Positions 1-9,750 of a stretch of 63,224 bases of DNA are shown piece after piece (the first letter of the stretch is position 1; the number at the start of each line of letters is the position of its first letter). The notes below the pieces were generated by a model, which was not told the origin of the DNA, searched no databases, and was given only the letters and a program-made list of their open reading frames with translations. The translations under genes and the position numbers were made by a program. Source of the stretch: CAJXUU01 sp963975265 (lineage in GTDB: Bacteria > Bacteroidota > Bacteroidia > Chitinophagales > Saprospiraceae); contig CAXBGT010000005.1 in assembly GCA_963975265.1 (NCBI GenBank), positions 1-63,224 on the forward strand, in the 5' to 3' direction.

Positions 1-1691
1 CGATCGGTCTCTAGTTTATCTGGAATACTAAAAGTGAATACATTGAGCGGAATCATTCTATAATTTCCCGCTTTTTCAATATGGTTGGTAGTGATGAAGG
101 TCCCTTTTTCATGCAAGATTACATTCTTATCATCCATCTCCACTTGATATGTTTCTATAGAGAGAGATGCCAACTGGTCGTAATAATATTCTTTGATGTA
201 TTTATCTTGTTTTGATTTTTGTACATCTAAGAAAGGGCGCATACTTTCATGTTTCAAATTTCTATGCTCATTTATGAAATCGATAATCAATCCATCATCT
301 TCACGTAGATGCAACGTTATATTCCTGACAGATAAGTTCTCTTCTGGTGAATATGTAGCCGTGGTTATTATTTCACCGCCCTCTGGTTTGATGAGCAATG
401 CTTTTCTATTATTTATTCCTGCATGAGTATAGCCAAAGGGGATATCTTTTGAAGTACACTCCAACCAGATCGTGTCTCCTTCATTCGGAAGACATAAAAT
501 AATATGATTTCCTTGATCTACACCTGGCAGTTCTGTATCATAGTCATAATTATATTCACGATCACTCTTAATTTCAGTATAAATAGCCTCTACTCCGAAG
601 TGCTGCAACAGGTTCTGTGTATAGTAACTCAGCGCTTTGCAATCACCATATTTCAGATTATAAACATCAGTACACTTAAATGGCATGAATCCTCCGATTC
701 CAAGTTGCACGCTTACATACCTCGTTGAATTCGTGACATGGTCGTATATTATTCTTGCTTTTTCTTCACCAGATAATTCAGGATTGAGCTTCTGTTCTAT
801 TTCGGCGATTAACTCTGGAGGTAACCCACCTCTTCCAGTCAGCATATTATCATACATCCACTTACCATATGATTTCCAATCTGAATAGGAACCATCAAAG
901 TCAAAATAGTGAAACGAAGATGGACTAACTCGAACAAACGGCAAAAAACTATAGATAGATGGTGTTTTCTTTTCTGATTTAAAAGCTTTAATATGTTTCG
1001 CTGCGAAAATGTTTTTCTTATTATCTACAGATATTCCATATTGTTCAATGTTATAAGGCTTGTTTGTAATCGTAAGTTGTCGCACATTAGAATTTATTTT
1101 ATAAGTGCTTACTTCGATAGAAACATTCGTCTGCCATATGGGAAACCATGAAGGAATAATGAGCGTATTGGGAGATTCCTTCTTGTAGGAAAACAAAACT
1201 GTGTAAGGAAAAGAATTTGACACATGGCGGTAAATTTTTCTTCTTGCATCATTCGCTATTGAAAAGCCGTCATACTGACTAACATCATTAATTTCCTTTT
1301 TCTTAATCTTCGTTATTCGATTACCTTTTGCGTCTAATATTTCAACTTTCAAGTCTTTGATTTCATCCGCTTCACCATTGTAATAAATGGAAATATCTCC
1401 TGATGAAATACCCTTTTCTGATAGGACTGTGACTGCCTTCTCAACTACGATCTGCAGCCTCTTTTCAGATAAAATATTACAGATCTTATGCTCGTATCTC
1501 ACTACAGCATTGGCATCTACCAGTAATTCTAGTGGAATATTTGACACATCGAGCGCGTTTTTTGATATTGCTTGCTCAGCATTGTAATCACAATCTAACG
1601 TCGTTTCAGAGGGTTGGTATTCAGAATAGATTGTCTCACTTTGAAATGGTAAAATGCATAAAATACTATAAAATAAGCAAGTGAGAATCAT
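1..1691 (-). CDS. DUF3857 / transglutaminase-like secreted protein, 3' end missing
   Basis: The reading frame opens at an ATG at 1691 and stays open to the left edge, so about 563 residues are visible and the C-terminus lies outside the window. A hydrophobic N-terminus (MILTCLFYSILCILPF) looks like a signal peptide. The first half matches the DUF3857 layout. The second half is a transglutaminase-like core: a GDCKALS motif with the presumed catalytic Cys near residue 351, a His in DQGNHIIL, and WLECTSKDIPFGY where the third catalytic residue would lie (Glu-Cys in place of the usual Asp-Ala). Members of this family are common in Bacteroidota as exported proteins of unknown substrate. Protease- or cross-linking-like activity is a family inference only. 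It is co-directional with the ABC-F gene upstream, about 106 bp away. Confidence 0.85.
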   Translation of the reverse strand, partial: MILTCLFYSILCILPFQSETIYSEYQPSETTLDCDYNAEQAISKNALDVSNIPLELLVDANAVVRYEHKICNILSEKRLQIVVEKAVTVLSEKGISSGDISIYYNGEADEIKDLKVEILDAKGNRITKIKKKEINDVSQYDGFSIANDARRKIYRHVSNSFPYTVLFSYKKESPNTLIIPSWFPIWQTNVSIEVSTYKINSNVRQLTITNKPYNIEQYGISVDNKKNIFAAKHIKAFKSEKKTPSIYSFLPFVRVSPSSFHYFDFDGSYSDWKSYGKWMYDNMLTGRGGLPPELIAEIEQKLNPELSGEEKARIIYDHVTNSTRYVSVQLGIGGFMPFKCTDVYNLKYGDCKALSYYTQNLLQHFGVEAIYTEIKSDREYNYDYDTELPGVDQGNHIILCLPNEGDTIWLECTSKDIPFGYTHAGINNRKALLIKPEGGEIITTATYSPEENLSVRNITLHLREDDGLIIDFINEHRNLKHESMRPFLDVQKSKQDKYIKEYYYDQLASLSIETYQVEMDDKNVILHEKGTFITTNHIEKAGNYRMIPLNVFTFSIPDKLETD

Positions 1692-1797
1692 TGAGGTAGT
1701 TTGGTTTAATCTACTACAATTTAGAAATAATAATTGGATATTCGCATTATGAGAAGCCTAGATGGAAGATACGTGCTCGTTCCCGCACTGATCACAT

Positions 1798-3657
1798 CTA
1801 ATCCTCAACCAATTCCGCCAATTCCATCCATAACTCTTCCTTCTCCTCTATCGATGCATTCACGGTCGAAAGATCCTTGGATAGATTTGTTATTTGCTCA
1901 GATGTAAGGTCAGGATTATTAAATGATTCTGTGATTTTAGCTTTTTTCGCCTCGAGTTTTTCGATCTCCTTCATCACTCGATTGTAGGCTTTTCGCTGCT
2001 CGAAACTGGCTTTTTTTACCTCTTTTTGTTCTTCTTTTTCAGTATCAATTTCCTTATTTGGCTGATTCCGATTTTCTATCTTTCGTTTATTCCTGTATTC
2101 AGTATAGTTACCAGGGAAGTCCTTAACTTCTCCATCTCCCTTGAGGATAAACATATGATCTACCAACTTATCCATGAAATACCTATCGTGAGATACTATA
2201 ATCAGGCACCCAGGAAAATCCATTAGATACTCTTCGAGCACATTAAGCGTAACTATATCCAAATCATTGGTCGGCTCATCAAGAATAAGGAAATTCGGAT
2301 TTTCCATCAATACAGTAAGGAGATACAGTCTTCTTTTCTCTCCTCCACTCAGCTGTGATACATATACTTGCTGTTGTAGACGAGGAAACATGAAACGCTC
2401 TAGAAGTGACTCTGCAGTCAATTTGAGCCCTTTTTCTAAAGGTATATATTCTGCAATATCCCTGATCACATCTATCACCCTTTTGTCTTCCGATAGGTTC
2501 ATCCCAGACTGTGTATAGTAGCCGAATACAATCGTATCTCCTATGACCACTTTTCCACCGTCAGGTCGTATGTCTTTGGTCAGTAGTTTGAGAAAAGTAG
2601 TTTTCCCCGCCCCATTTGGTCCAACTATACCGACACGCTCTCCTTTCGTAAATTTATAAGTGAAAGAATTCAATATCACCTTATCTCCAAATGATTTCTG
2701 CACAGCATGAGCTTCCACGATTTTGGAACCCATACGAGCCGCCTTGATATGGATTTTTAATTCGTCATCATCAAGATTAATATGTGCTTTAGCTTTGATA
2801 TCGTCAAACGAATCAACTCTAGATTTTGCCTTCGTTCCTCTAGCTTTTGGCTGACGCCTAATCCAGGTCAACTCTTTAGCATATAGTTTTTTAGTTTTAT
2901 CTAATACAACCGCATCATTGGCCATACGAGCAGCTTTCTTCTCTAGAAAATTAGAATAATTACCCCTGTGAACATGCATAATGCCTCGCTCTAACTCTAC
3001 GATCTCAGTACACACTCGCTCGAGAAAATACCTATCGTGCGTCACCATAAATAAGGTCAGATTTGCAGTCTGTAGATAAATTTCCAACCACTCGATCATC
3101 TCCAAATCCAAGTGATTCGTAGGTTCATCCAAGATCAAAAAATCTGGCTGATCGATCAATATTTTGGCTAAGGCAACTCTTTTTTGTTGACCTCCTGACA
3201 TAGAGGAAATCGTTTGATCTAGCGAGTCTAATTTTAATTTGCTCAATATTTCCTTGATTCTCACTTCGATGTCCCAAGCCTTGAGATCTTCAATGATAGA
3301 TACTTGTTGCTGGATCTTTATCTCATCCTTATCTATCACAGCCATTTCATATGCCTGTATGGCTTGTATAGCAGGATTGTCACTATTGAGTAGTGCTTCT
3401 AGCGCAGTATCATTGGGGTTAAGTTCTGGATTTTGCTTCAGGTAGGCAATCTTGATGTCTTTGGCAAAGTGGATCTTGGCATTTTCTCCTTCTGGAGCTT
3501 CTTCGCCAGAAATCACCCTAAGCAAGGTTGTTTTACCGCTTCCGTTTTTGGCAACTAGAGCGATTTTATCTCCTTTACTTATTGATAAGCTGAGCCCTTC
3601 AAAGAGCGTCTTCTCACCATAAGATTTACTAACATTGTCTAATAATAAATACTGCAT
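1798..3657 (-). CDS. ABC-F family ATP-binding protein (Uup-like)
   Basis: This is a soluble protein with two ABC ATPase cassettes and no membrane segments. The first cassette has a Walker A at about residues 36-43 (AKNGSGKT), an MSGGQ signature near 153 and a Walker B LILDEPT near 174. The second has its Walker A at about 346-353 (GPNGAGKT), then LSGGEKRR and LILDEPTNDLD. The basic linker between them (RRQPKARGTKAKSR) is the P-site tRNA-interaction motif region of ABC-F factors. The charged last 80 residues look like the coiled coil of Uup-type members. ABC-F proteins act on the ribosome and relieve stalled translation; Uup has also been linked to precise excision and replication. Which role applies here is not decidable. 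A -7 promoter element lies only 4 bp before the ATG, so the message may be leaderless. Confidence 0.93.
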   Translation of the reverse strand: MQYLLLDNVSKSYGEKTLFEGLSLSISKGDKIALVAKNGSGKTTLLRVISGEEAPEGENAKIHFAKDIKIAYLKQNPELNPNDTALEALLNSDNPAIQAIQAYEMAVIDKDEIKIQQQVSIIEDLKAWDIEVRIKEILSKLKLDSLDQTISSMSGGQQKRVALAKILIDQPDFLILDEPTNHLDLEMIEWLEIYLQTANLTLFMVTHDRYFLERVCTEIVELERGIMHVHRGNYSNFLEKKAARMANDAVVLDKTKKLYAKELTWIRRQPKARGTKAKSRVDSFDDIKAKAHINLDDDELKIHIKAARMGSKIVEAHAVQKSFGDKVILNSFTYKFTKGERVGIVGPNGAGKTTFLKLLTKDIRPDGGKVVIGDTIVFGYYTQSGMNLSEDKRVIDVIRDIAEYIPLEKGLKLTAESLLERFMFPRLQQQVYVSQLSGGEKRRLYLLTVLMENPNFLILDEPTNDLDIVTLNVLEEYLMDFPGCLIIVSHDRYFMDKLVDHMFILKGDGEVKDFPGNYTEYRNKRKIENRNQPNKEIDTEKEEQKEVKKASFEQRKAYNRVMKEIEKLEAKKAKITESFNNPDLTSEQITNLSKDLSTVNASIEEKEELWMELAELVED

Positions 3658-3661
3658 GGCG

Positions 3662-3669
3662 CAAAGATA
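3662..3669 (-). promoter_or_regulatory. -7 element of ABC-F gene, possibly leaderless
   Basis: On the minus strand the bases read TATCTTTG, matching the Bacteroidota -7 consensus TAnnTTTG exactly. No clear -33 TTTG is seen. The element ends 4 nt before the ATG at 3657, so transcription would begin at or next to the start codon. Confidence 0.4.
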
Positions 3670-3873
3670 ACAAGGGAATTGAGTAATGAGCTATGTTATA
3701 TAATTGAGGTGATATCTCGCTGATATTTTTGTCAAACTCTAAAGCCTACCATGATCTTAAATCGAGTATTTAACTTAGAACGTAACACCACATTAGCGAG
3801 TATACAAATCAATGGAACGATGTGCAGGAGCCAAAATTTACAATACGGTGATCTCGCCCAACCTGAGAATAAA

Positions 3874-3881
3874 TATATTTG
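3874..3881 (+). promoter_or_regulatory. -7 element upstream of hemJ
   Basis: TATATTTG matches TAnnTTTG and lies 18 bp before the ATG at 3900. An alternative TTG start at 3879 would fall inside this element, which favours the ATG as the true start. The -33 box is not obvious. Confidence 0.5.
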
Positions 3882-3899
3882 CATCCTCAACCCACACTT

Positions 3900-4460
3900 A
3901 TGAATGCATTCTATATTTTCAAAATTGTCCACATTATAGGATTTACTGCTTGGTTCGCAGGTCTGTTTTACTTAGTGCGCATGTTCGTATACCATACTGA
4001 AGCATATGATGAAGACCAGCCCAAACAAGATATTTTGAAAGCGCAATTCAATATTATGGAGTGGCGCGTCTATAAGATAATATGTAATCCTGCTATGACC
4101 ATTACCTGGATATTTGGTATTGGAATGATAGCAGTCATGGTGCAAGACACAGGTTGGGATTGGCTCAAAGCTAATTATTGGCTTCACTTTAAGCTTCTGC
4201 TTGTTTTTCTATTGTCTGGATATCAAGGTTATTGTAAATCTCTAATCAAAAAACTTGAAAAAGGAAAAACGGGGTTCTCATCAACTCAGTTCCGATTATT
4301 CAATGAGGTTCCTACTTTGTTTTTGATATTAATTGCTTCAATTGCGGTATATAAAAATGCGACCAATCCATTGATATTAATTGTATCTATTATTGGAGTG
4401 ATGGGAGTGTTGGTATTCTTTACAAAATTATATAAGAAGATTCGAGAGAGTAAAAAGTAA
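3900..4460 (+). CDS. hemJ: HemJ/CopD-like protoporphyrinogen IX oxidase
   Basis: This 186-residue integral membrane protein begins MNAFYIFKIVHIIGFTAWFAGLFYLVR and has about four or five hydrophobic helices. The family is the oxygen-dependent-type HemJ group, often annotated CopD-like, that oxidises protoporphyrinogen IX in haem synthesis. His11 in the first helix and Lys98 in the third (WLHFKLL) sit where the family's conserved His and Lys lie. The ATG at 3900 was chosen because the upstream TTG start lies inside a promoter-like element and would add seven non-hydrophobic residues before the first helix. The gene diverges from the ABC-F gene and converges with the secreted-protein gene that follows. 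Other haem genes are not nearby. Family assignment is good; the exact enzymatic role is from homology. Confidence 0.8.
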   Translation: MNAFYIFKIVHIIGFTAWFAGLFYLVRMFVYHTEAYDEDQPKQDILKAQFNIMEWRVYKIICNPAMTITWIFGIGMIAVMVQDTGWDWLKANYWLHFKLLLVFLLSGYQGYCKSLIKKLEKGKTGFSSTQFRLFNEVPTLFLILIASIAVYKNATNPLILIVSIIGVMGVLVFFTKLYKKIRESKK

Positions 4461-4481
4461 ATAGTAATATTTTAGACCCAA

Positions 4482-5129
4482 TTAATTTTCAAAAATTGAA
4501 AGATATAATTCGATAGCTTCCTTCTGTTTTATACCCACACATTCTTTATCCAATAAGGATAAAATTCTTTGTTTATTAAAGTTGCTTTTTTGCACAGCAT
4601 CATATGTGGTTAAAAGAAGAAAATCTAACTTTTTGATAAAAGAATCTTCGCAAACCTTTTCATCAATATAATCGAAATAACAAGATGAAAAATTTTCAGA
4701 TAAAAACATAAAGACTGGATAGTTGCTAAAATCATCTAAAGACATAGAATTAATATCCCACATCATAAATTCAACATTATCAATCATTATATCTAGGCCT
4801 ATTTTGTGTTTTGATATTACTGAATAAAGACTGTCTCGATAAGACGGAGTGATTTTTGATTTTGTCGACAATGTCCAGAGGTCATTTATCATTCTAATTT
4901 CAGCTTGATTTATTGAATCAAGATTTGGGTATATGATCCGCGAACTTCGCTCTTGCTTTATCTTTAATAGATTTCTTTTTTGACGAAAAATATCAGTTCT
5001 CTCACTTAGGGTAGTAGAGGATGAGAAAAAAAATGTCAGCGAATCAATACTTTTGTCAACTTGTGCATTTGACTGAGAAAAACATACCAACGGAAGTATG
5101 AGTAGAATAATAAGATAAAGTTTATTCAT
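4482..5129 (-). CDS. small secreted protein of unknown function
   Basis: I do not recognise the family. The protein is about 215 residues from the internal Met chosen here. A longer start at 5147 would place six residues (MTIQYF) ahead of a clean signal peptide, MNKLYLIILLILPLVCFSQS, so 5129 is preferred. The mature part is rich in Ser, Asp and Lys, without repeats, cysteine clusters or membrane helices, and ends in SIFEN. It converges with hemJ (22 bp between ends) and lies about 62 bp before the start side of the DUF5686 gene, whose stop is at 5191, in the same direction. It is probably periplasmic. No functional claim can be made. Confidence 0.6.
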   Translation of the reverse strand: MNKLYLIILLILPLVCFSQSNAQVDKSIDSLTFFFSSSTTLSERTDIFRQKRNLLKIKQERSSRIIYPNLDSINQAEIRMINDLWTLSTKSKITPSYRDSLYSVISKHKIGLDIMIDNVEFMMWDINSMSLDDFSNYPVFMFLSENFSSCYFDYIDEKVCEDSFIKKLDFLLLTTYDAVQKSNFNKQRILSLLDKECVGIKQKEAIELYLSIFEN

Positions 5130-5190
5130 AAAATATTGAATTGTCAAACTATACCTTGGTAACGACCTATCCGTTTAAATTATTCTCAAA

Positions 5191-7755
5191 TTAGAATTCT
5201 ACTAGGGTCCGTACTCTTAGCCCCAATCCTTTATTACCAAATAGTGCTGGCACATCAGGTTGATCTAGATAGTTGAGTCTCTGTACAAGATCAAATCTTA
5301 GAATCTTAAGAATATTAGAAAATCCTAAACTAGCTTCCATATATGGTTCCCTATCGCTAAGGAGGAATGTTGTAGGATTACCCGCCTCATCTGTTGGGAA
5401 CTGTACCAAGCCTGGATTAAGGTTGGGGTTGTGTTGATCAGATAGTGTTCCGTAATATGCTTTAAATGACACAATAGACCTAAGTTTCAATTTTTTGATA
5501 AGTGGAATTCGATTCATCACAGACCCCATAAAGAAGTGTTCTGCATTAAGAGAAACGAACTGATCGGCAGCAAATTCCAAGAAATTCATCATATTATATG
5601 ATGTCAATTGATAAGCATAAGTTTGATTTCCCCTGGGTATATTTTGAAGGATATATGGAACATCACCCCATGTTTTTCCCCCTTCTAGGACTACGTTGGA
5701 TTTACCCCAAGTCAACCATTCGAATTGTTTGAATAGATTTAGCTTTAGCTTACTATATTGATAATCACCACCTAACACACCTTCAATTCCCTGTGTGAAA
5801 TCAACTGTAAGAATTGGGTATTCATTAAAAATTTGCGTTCTATTGTTCTTTCCTTGAAGAAATTGTTCATTAGGTGCGTATCGAAACCCTAAACTCAATT
5901 CTGAAGTCGTCACATCCTCAAGCGTGTTTTTATTTCCATCGTCATCGAAAAAATTGAATTCCAATGAACCATAAGCGTTTCTTTGCTTTCTGCGAACATC
6001 TACATGATAATTGAATCCAGAAGACTCATGAACATAGTTTAACTCAAAGTTTTTTGCCAATAGCATCTTTGTAGCATCTCCTCGTTGAAACGAAAGGAAG
6101 AAATTACTTGGATTAAAAAAATCAAGTTCTTGTCCTGGGAAGATACTTTCTCTCTCCGCAGTTATCCTTAAGAAATGTCTAGGATTGTCGTTATAATTTT
6201 CATTAAATGTATACGTAGCACCCGCATTGTACTTCCATTCTTGAGTTTTTGTCGCTCTTGCTATGTATCCCTGAAGTTTTAGTTTGGGAGTAAAACTGGG
6301 TCTAGTCTCCCCACCGAACCTCCAGTTAAGTCCTTCTACATCATTGAAACTTAAAAATGTGGCAATAGGTCCAAATTGCACTGGTCCAAACGGAGCGTGA
6401 CCAGTGAAAATAATCCTTGTAAAATATGCATATGTCTTATAATATCTATCATTTTGTAATGTTTCGATCATGGTATAGAGCTCCACGTCATTTTTTTCTA
6501 ATTGCTGTATCCTATTTGCCTGCCAAAAGGATTCATCTCTTTCTTCGGCACCATCCAAGTAGATGATTTTATCTAGCTTTCCAAATAAAGATTCGTCCTC
6601 TGGTTTCGAGAAATCATAATCAGAAAAATGCAGCGTACGCGTGCCATACATCCCAAAACTATTATCTGTCAATGAATAATCTATAACCAATTGATCCTTA
6701 GTTTTGATATAATCATCACCATATGCCTCAAATTCTTGCACTATTCTTAAGTCTCTTACGAAGTTGATATTCATACCATCGATGATTCCCATATCCACTT
6801 TAAGAATCGTGAATTTATTATCGTTGGACACAAAAATATTTCCAGTAAATCCAAAATTTCCTTTTACAGCAGGTATAAAAGCAAGGTTGATAGCTTCTTT
6901 ACCATTTACAGTTGTGGTATCTATTATGTAGTATCTATAGAAATCATCTCCGGCGTCTGCAAATGGACCTACGAACTGCAACTCCAATAAATCTATTTTT
7001 TCTTCATAGATATCTATATCTTGGTAGAGGGCATCAACAACATTATTTATTGTACCAGGATCTATGGTTTTATCTACTTCAGTAAATTTGGAAGCTTTTC
7101 TCACCTCCTTTAATCGATCTCCATCTTTCTTATAATGAATAGTGGATAAGTTTTCTCTCATAAATAATGGTAGAAATGTTTTACCATTAACCTCTGAGGT
7201 ATCTATATAGTCCCACAGAAAATCAAGCTTTCTAATAAATCTTGTATTCTTAAAGTCTTCAGTGATATTATTAATATCAATATTGATTTTCTCTTGCTGG
7301 TTGTACCTGTAGTAATCCTTTCCCTTTAAGCTATTAGTATACTTATTACCTATTACTTTTCTAGCTAAATCCAACGCCGGGTTGTTCTTTTTGCTGTATT
7401 TCGCCTTTTTTTCTTTGATTTCAACAGTTTCCATCAACAAACCCTCTTCAGAAATCCTAAAGTCTATTTTATTGGTCTCTCCTATTGTTATTTTTTGAAA
7501 TACCGTTTTATACCCTATAAAGGCTGCAAATACTGTGTCGCTTGGAAATCTTGTTTCAATATTATAATAACCATCTAAATCTGTAGACACACCTACATTC
7601 GTTCCTTTCAATCCTACATCAACAAATGGCAATGCCTCTCCTGTCTTAGCATCAAAAACTTTTCCTCTGATTCGAGTCACATCTTGTGCCGAAAGGTTAA
7701 CGACAAACATCATTGCTGCTGCGAATATCAAAAAGTTATTAAATGTATATTTCAT
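5191..7755 (-). CDS. DUF5686 outer-membrane protein with carboxypeptidase regulatory-like domain
   Basis: The 854-residue protein has a signal peptide (MKYTFNNFLIFAAAMMFVVNLSAQ), then a CarboxypepD_reg-like beta-sandwich at about residues 28-115 (TRIRGKVFDAKTGEALPFVDVGLKGTNVG). A long DUF5686 region follows and runs to the end. The C-terminal half alternates aromatic and polar residues as in a transmembrane beta barrel and closes with LGLRVRTLVEF, a typical barrel end. Proteins of this type are abundant in Bacteroidota and probably sit in the outer membrane; no substrate is established. It has no obvious operon partner apart from the small secreted gene downstream. A perfect AT-rich dyad (TTATTTA/TAAATAA) lies about 53 bp before the start and could be an operator. 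Confidence 0.88.
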   Translation of the reverse strand: MKYTFNNFLIFAAAMMFVVNLSAQDVTRIRGKVFDAKTGEALPFVDVGLKGTNVGVSTDLDGYYNIETRFPSDTVFAAFIGYKTVFQKITIGETNKIDFRISEEGLLMETVEIKEKKAKYSKKNNPALDLARKVIGNKYTNSLKGKDYYRYNQQEKINIDINNITEDFKNTRFIRKLDFLWDYIDTSEVNGKTFLPLFMRENLSTIHYKKDGDRLKEVRKASKFTEVDKTIDPGTINNVVDALYQDIDIYEEKIDLLELQFVGPFADAGDDFYRYYIIDTTTVNGKEAINLAFIPAVKGNFGFTGNIFVSNDNKFTILKVDMGIIDGMNINFVRDLRIVQEFEAYGDDYIKTKDQLVIDYSLTDNSFGMYGTRTLHFSDYDFSKPEDESLFGKLDKIIYLDGAEERDESFWQANRIQQLEKNDVELYTMIETLQNDRYYKTYAYFTRIIFTGHAPFGPVQFGPIATFLSFNDVEGLNWRFGGETRPSFTPKLKLQGYIARATKTQEWKYNAGATYTFNENYNDNPRHFLRITAERESIFPGQELDFFNPSNFFLSFQRGDATKMLLAKNFELNYVHESSGFNYHVDVRRKQRNAYGSLEFNFFDDDGNKNTLEDVTTSELSLGFRYAPNEQFLQGKNNRTQIFNEYPILTVDFTQGIEGVLGGDYQYSKLKLNLFKQFEWLTWGKSNVVLEGGKTWGDVPYILQNIPRGNQTYAYQLTSYNMMNFLEFAADQFVSLNAEHFFMGSVMNRIPLIKKLKLRSIVSFKAYYGTLSDQHNPNLNPGLVQFPTDEAGNPTTFLLSDREPYMEASLGFSNILKILRFDLVQRLNYLDQPDVPALFGNKGLGLRVRTLVEF

Positions 7756-8163
7756 CTATTTACAATTAGTGGTAATAATTTTGGGGGTTGTTCCTATTTA
7801 GGGTCCGTTATTTAATATTCATAAATAAGTAATTCCTAAAACAGAGCAAAAATCTGATTTTTAACACAAAAACCATCCTTTTTGTTGAGATTTAAGAAAA
7901 TATTAGATGTTTATAACTAATTCATTTACAATGATATTGTCCAATAATTAATACCGTAATTAAAATAAAATAGCTTAACTAATTGCTTATGCAACTAAAT
8001 ATGCTTTTCTGGGTCTGGATCTATACATTTTCTTTTATCCAATTGTAATTAAGCGGAATATAATAATCCATGAAATCTTTTGTAAAAACCGAATTGTAAT
8101 AGTCATTCAAAAGATTCAACTATCAAATTATTCTTTCTTATAATTGTGTAGAAGTACACAGCC
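7756..8163. other. divergent intergenic region, 408 bp
   Basis: This stretch separates the DUF5686 gene (minus) and the GH3 gene (plus). It is very AT-rich with no credible ORF. The one ordered element is the 7-bp inverted repeat TTATTTA-N7-TAAATAA at 7808-7828. No exact TAnnTTTG element was found for either gene. Confidence 0.6.
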
Positions 8164-9681
8164 ATGAAAAAACTATTCAATAAAGGCGTAAAACAATATC
8201 TCAAACTTAGATACAAACGTATTGAACGAATGAGAAATACTCCTATTGAATTACAAGAAACAACTTTTGCCTCTTTATTAAAGAGAGCTAAAGGCACGGA
8301 ATATGGTAAGAAATATAAGTTCTCTCAAATAACTGACCATGCTTCTTTTACCAAAAATGTACCCCTTATTGATTATGAAGCCGTGAAGCCATATATCAAT
8401 AGAATGATGAAAGGAGAGAGCAATGTTCTCTGGCCAGGATCTATAAAGTGGTATGCCAAATCATCAGGCACTACAAATGATAGATCAAAATTTATCCCCG
8501 TATCTGAAGATTCTTTCTACAAAAACAATGTAGCAGCTAGTTGGGATACAATGGCTATCACCTACCATGAAGATCCTAAGAGCGAAATTTTTCAAAAGAA
8601 AAGTTTGATCATGGGTGGGGCTTTGAGCCAATGGGAGCATAATTCTAAAGTAACTGTTGGTGACATATCTGCTATTCTTCTTCATAGAATGCCAGCTGTT
8701 GGTCGACCGTTTTATTCTCCAGATTTTAAAACGGCTTGTCTGCATGATTGGGAAGAAAAAATCAGATTGATGAGCCAGATCTGCAGCAAGGATGATATCG
8801 TTATGTTTGGTGGAGTTCCTACATGGACCATTGTTCTTTTCAAGAGGATATTAAGAGCAACTGGTGCTAAGAATATGCATGAAGTTTGGCCTAATGTAAA
8901 ATATTATATGCATGGCGGCGTAGGGTTTGGTCCATACATAGATCAATTCAAAGAGTTCTTCCCTGACCCCAGTTTCAAATATTTTGAAGTGTACAACGCG
9001 TCCGAAGGATATTTTGGGGTCCAAGACAGAAGCAATGAAAAAGGAATGCTTCTTCTTTTAGATAATGATATCTATTATGAATTCATTCCTATGGAAGAGT
9101 TAGTAAATAATGCTCCAAAATCAATAACATTATCTGAAGTAACCCTTAACACCAATTATGCAATTGTTATCAGTTCTTCGGCTGGATTATGGAGGTATAT
9201 GCCTGGTGACACAGTGGAATTCTCATCAATAAAACCATACAGAATATCGGTAAGTGGCAGAACTAAACACTTCATAAATGTATTCGGTGAAGAGGTAATG
9301 GTAGGCGATACAGATAAAGCAATAGCTGAAACTCTAAACGCGCTGCCAGCTGTAGTTGCTGACTATACGGTTGCACCAATATTTATGAATCATGGTAGCA
9401 AAGGAGGCCATCAATGGTTAATAGAATTCGAAAAAAAACCTGATAGTTTGGAGGCATTTGAATTGTTATTAGATGATAATCTACAAAAAATCAATTCTGA
9501 CTATGCTGCCAAAAGATATAAGGACATGGCACTGAAAAGGCTTCAAATCGTACCCGTATCTCCTGGCACATTTCTAAGATGGCTTACCAGCAAAGGCAAG
9601 GTAGGTGGTCAAAATAAAGTCCCTCGATTATTCAACTCCAGAAAATATATAGATGAGTTGATGAGTTTTGTAAAAGATTAA
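8164..9681 (+). CDS. GH3 auxin-responsive promoter family protein (acyl-adenylate-forming amidosynthetase-like)
   Basis: The 505-residue protein carries the signatures of the GH3 branch of the ANL adenylating superfamily. They are the ATP-binding SSGTTNDRSK at residues 100-109, EVYNASEGYFGVQ as the second motif, and WRYMPGDTVEF as the third. Plant GH3 enzymes adenylate a carboxylic acid and join it to an amino acid. Bacterial homologues, common in Bacteroidota, mostly have unknown substrates. Length and motif order are normal for the family, and nothing suggests truncation. The protein has no signal peptide, so it should be cytoplasmic. The downstream M14 peptidase gene begins 69 bp later on the same strand and could share a transcript. 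Substrate and physiological role cannot be read from the sequence. Confidence 0.9.
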   Translation: MKKLFNKGVKQYLKLRYKRIERMRNTPIELQETTFASLLKRAKGTEYGKKYKFSQITDHASFTKNVPLIDYEAVKPYINRMMKGESNVLWPGSIKWYAKSSGTTNDRSKFIPVSEDSFYKNNVAASWDTMAITYHEDPKSEIFQKKSLIMGGALSQWEHNSKVTVGDISAILLHRMPAVGRPFYSPDFKTACLHDWEEKIRLMSQICSKDDIVMFGGVPTWTIVLFKRILRATGAKNMHEVWPNVKYYMHGGVGFGPYIDQFKEFFPDPSFKYFEVYNASEGYFGVQDRSNEKGMLLLLDNDIYYEFIPMEELVNNAPKSITLSEVTLNTNYAIVISSSAGLWRYMPGDTVEFSSIKPYRISVSGRTKHFINVFGEEVMVGDTDKAIAETLNALPAVVADYTVAPIFMNHGSKGGHQWLIEFEKKPDSLEAFELLLDDNLQKINSDYAAKRYKDMALKRLQIVPVSPGTFLRWLTSKGKVGGQNKVPRLFNSRKYIDELMSFVKD

Positions 9682-9750
9682 GTCATTTTGTAACGAAGAA
9701 TCTAAATTTTCATCCTACACTTTGTGATTAAAAAATAAACTCGCGAATTT

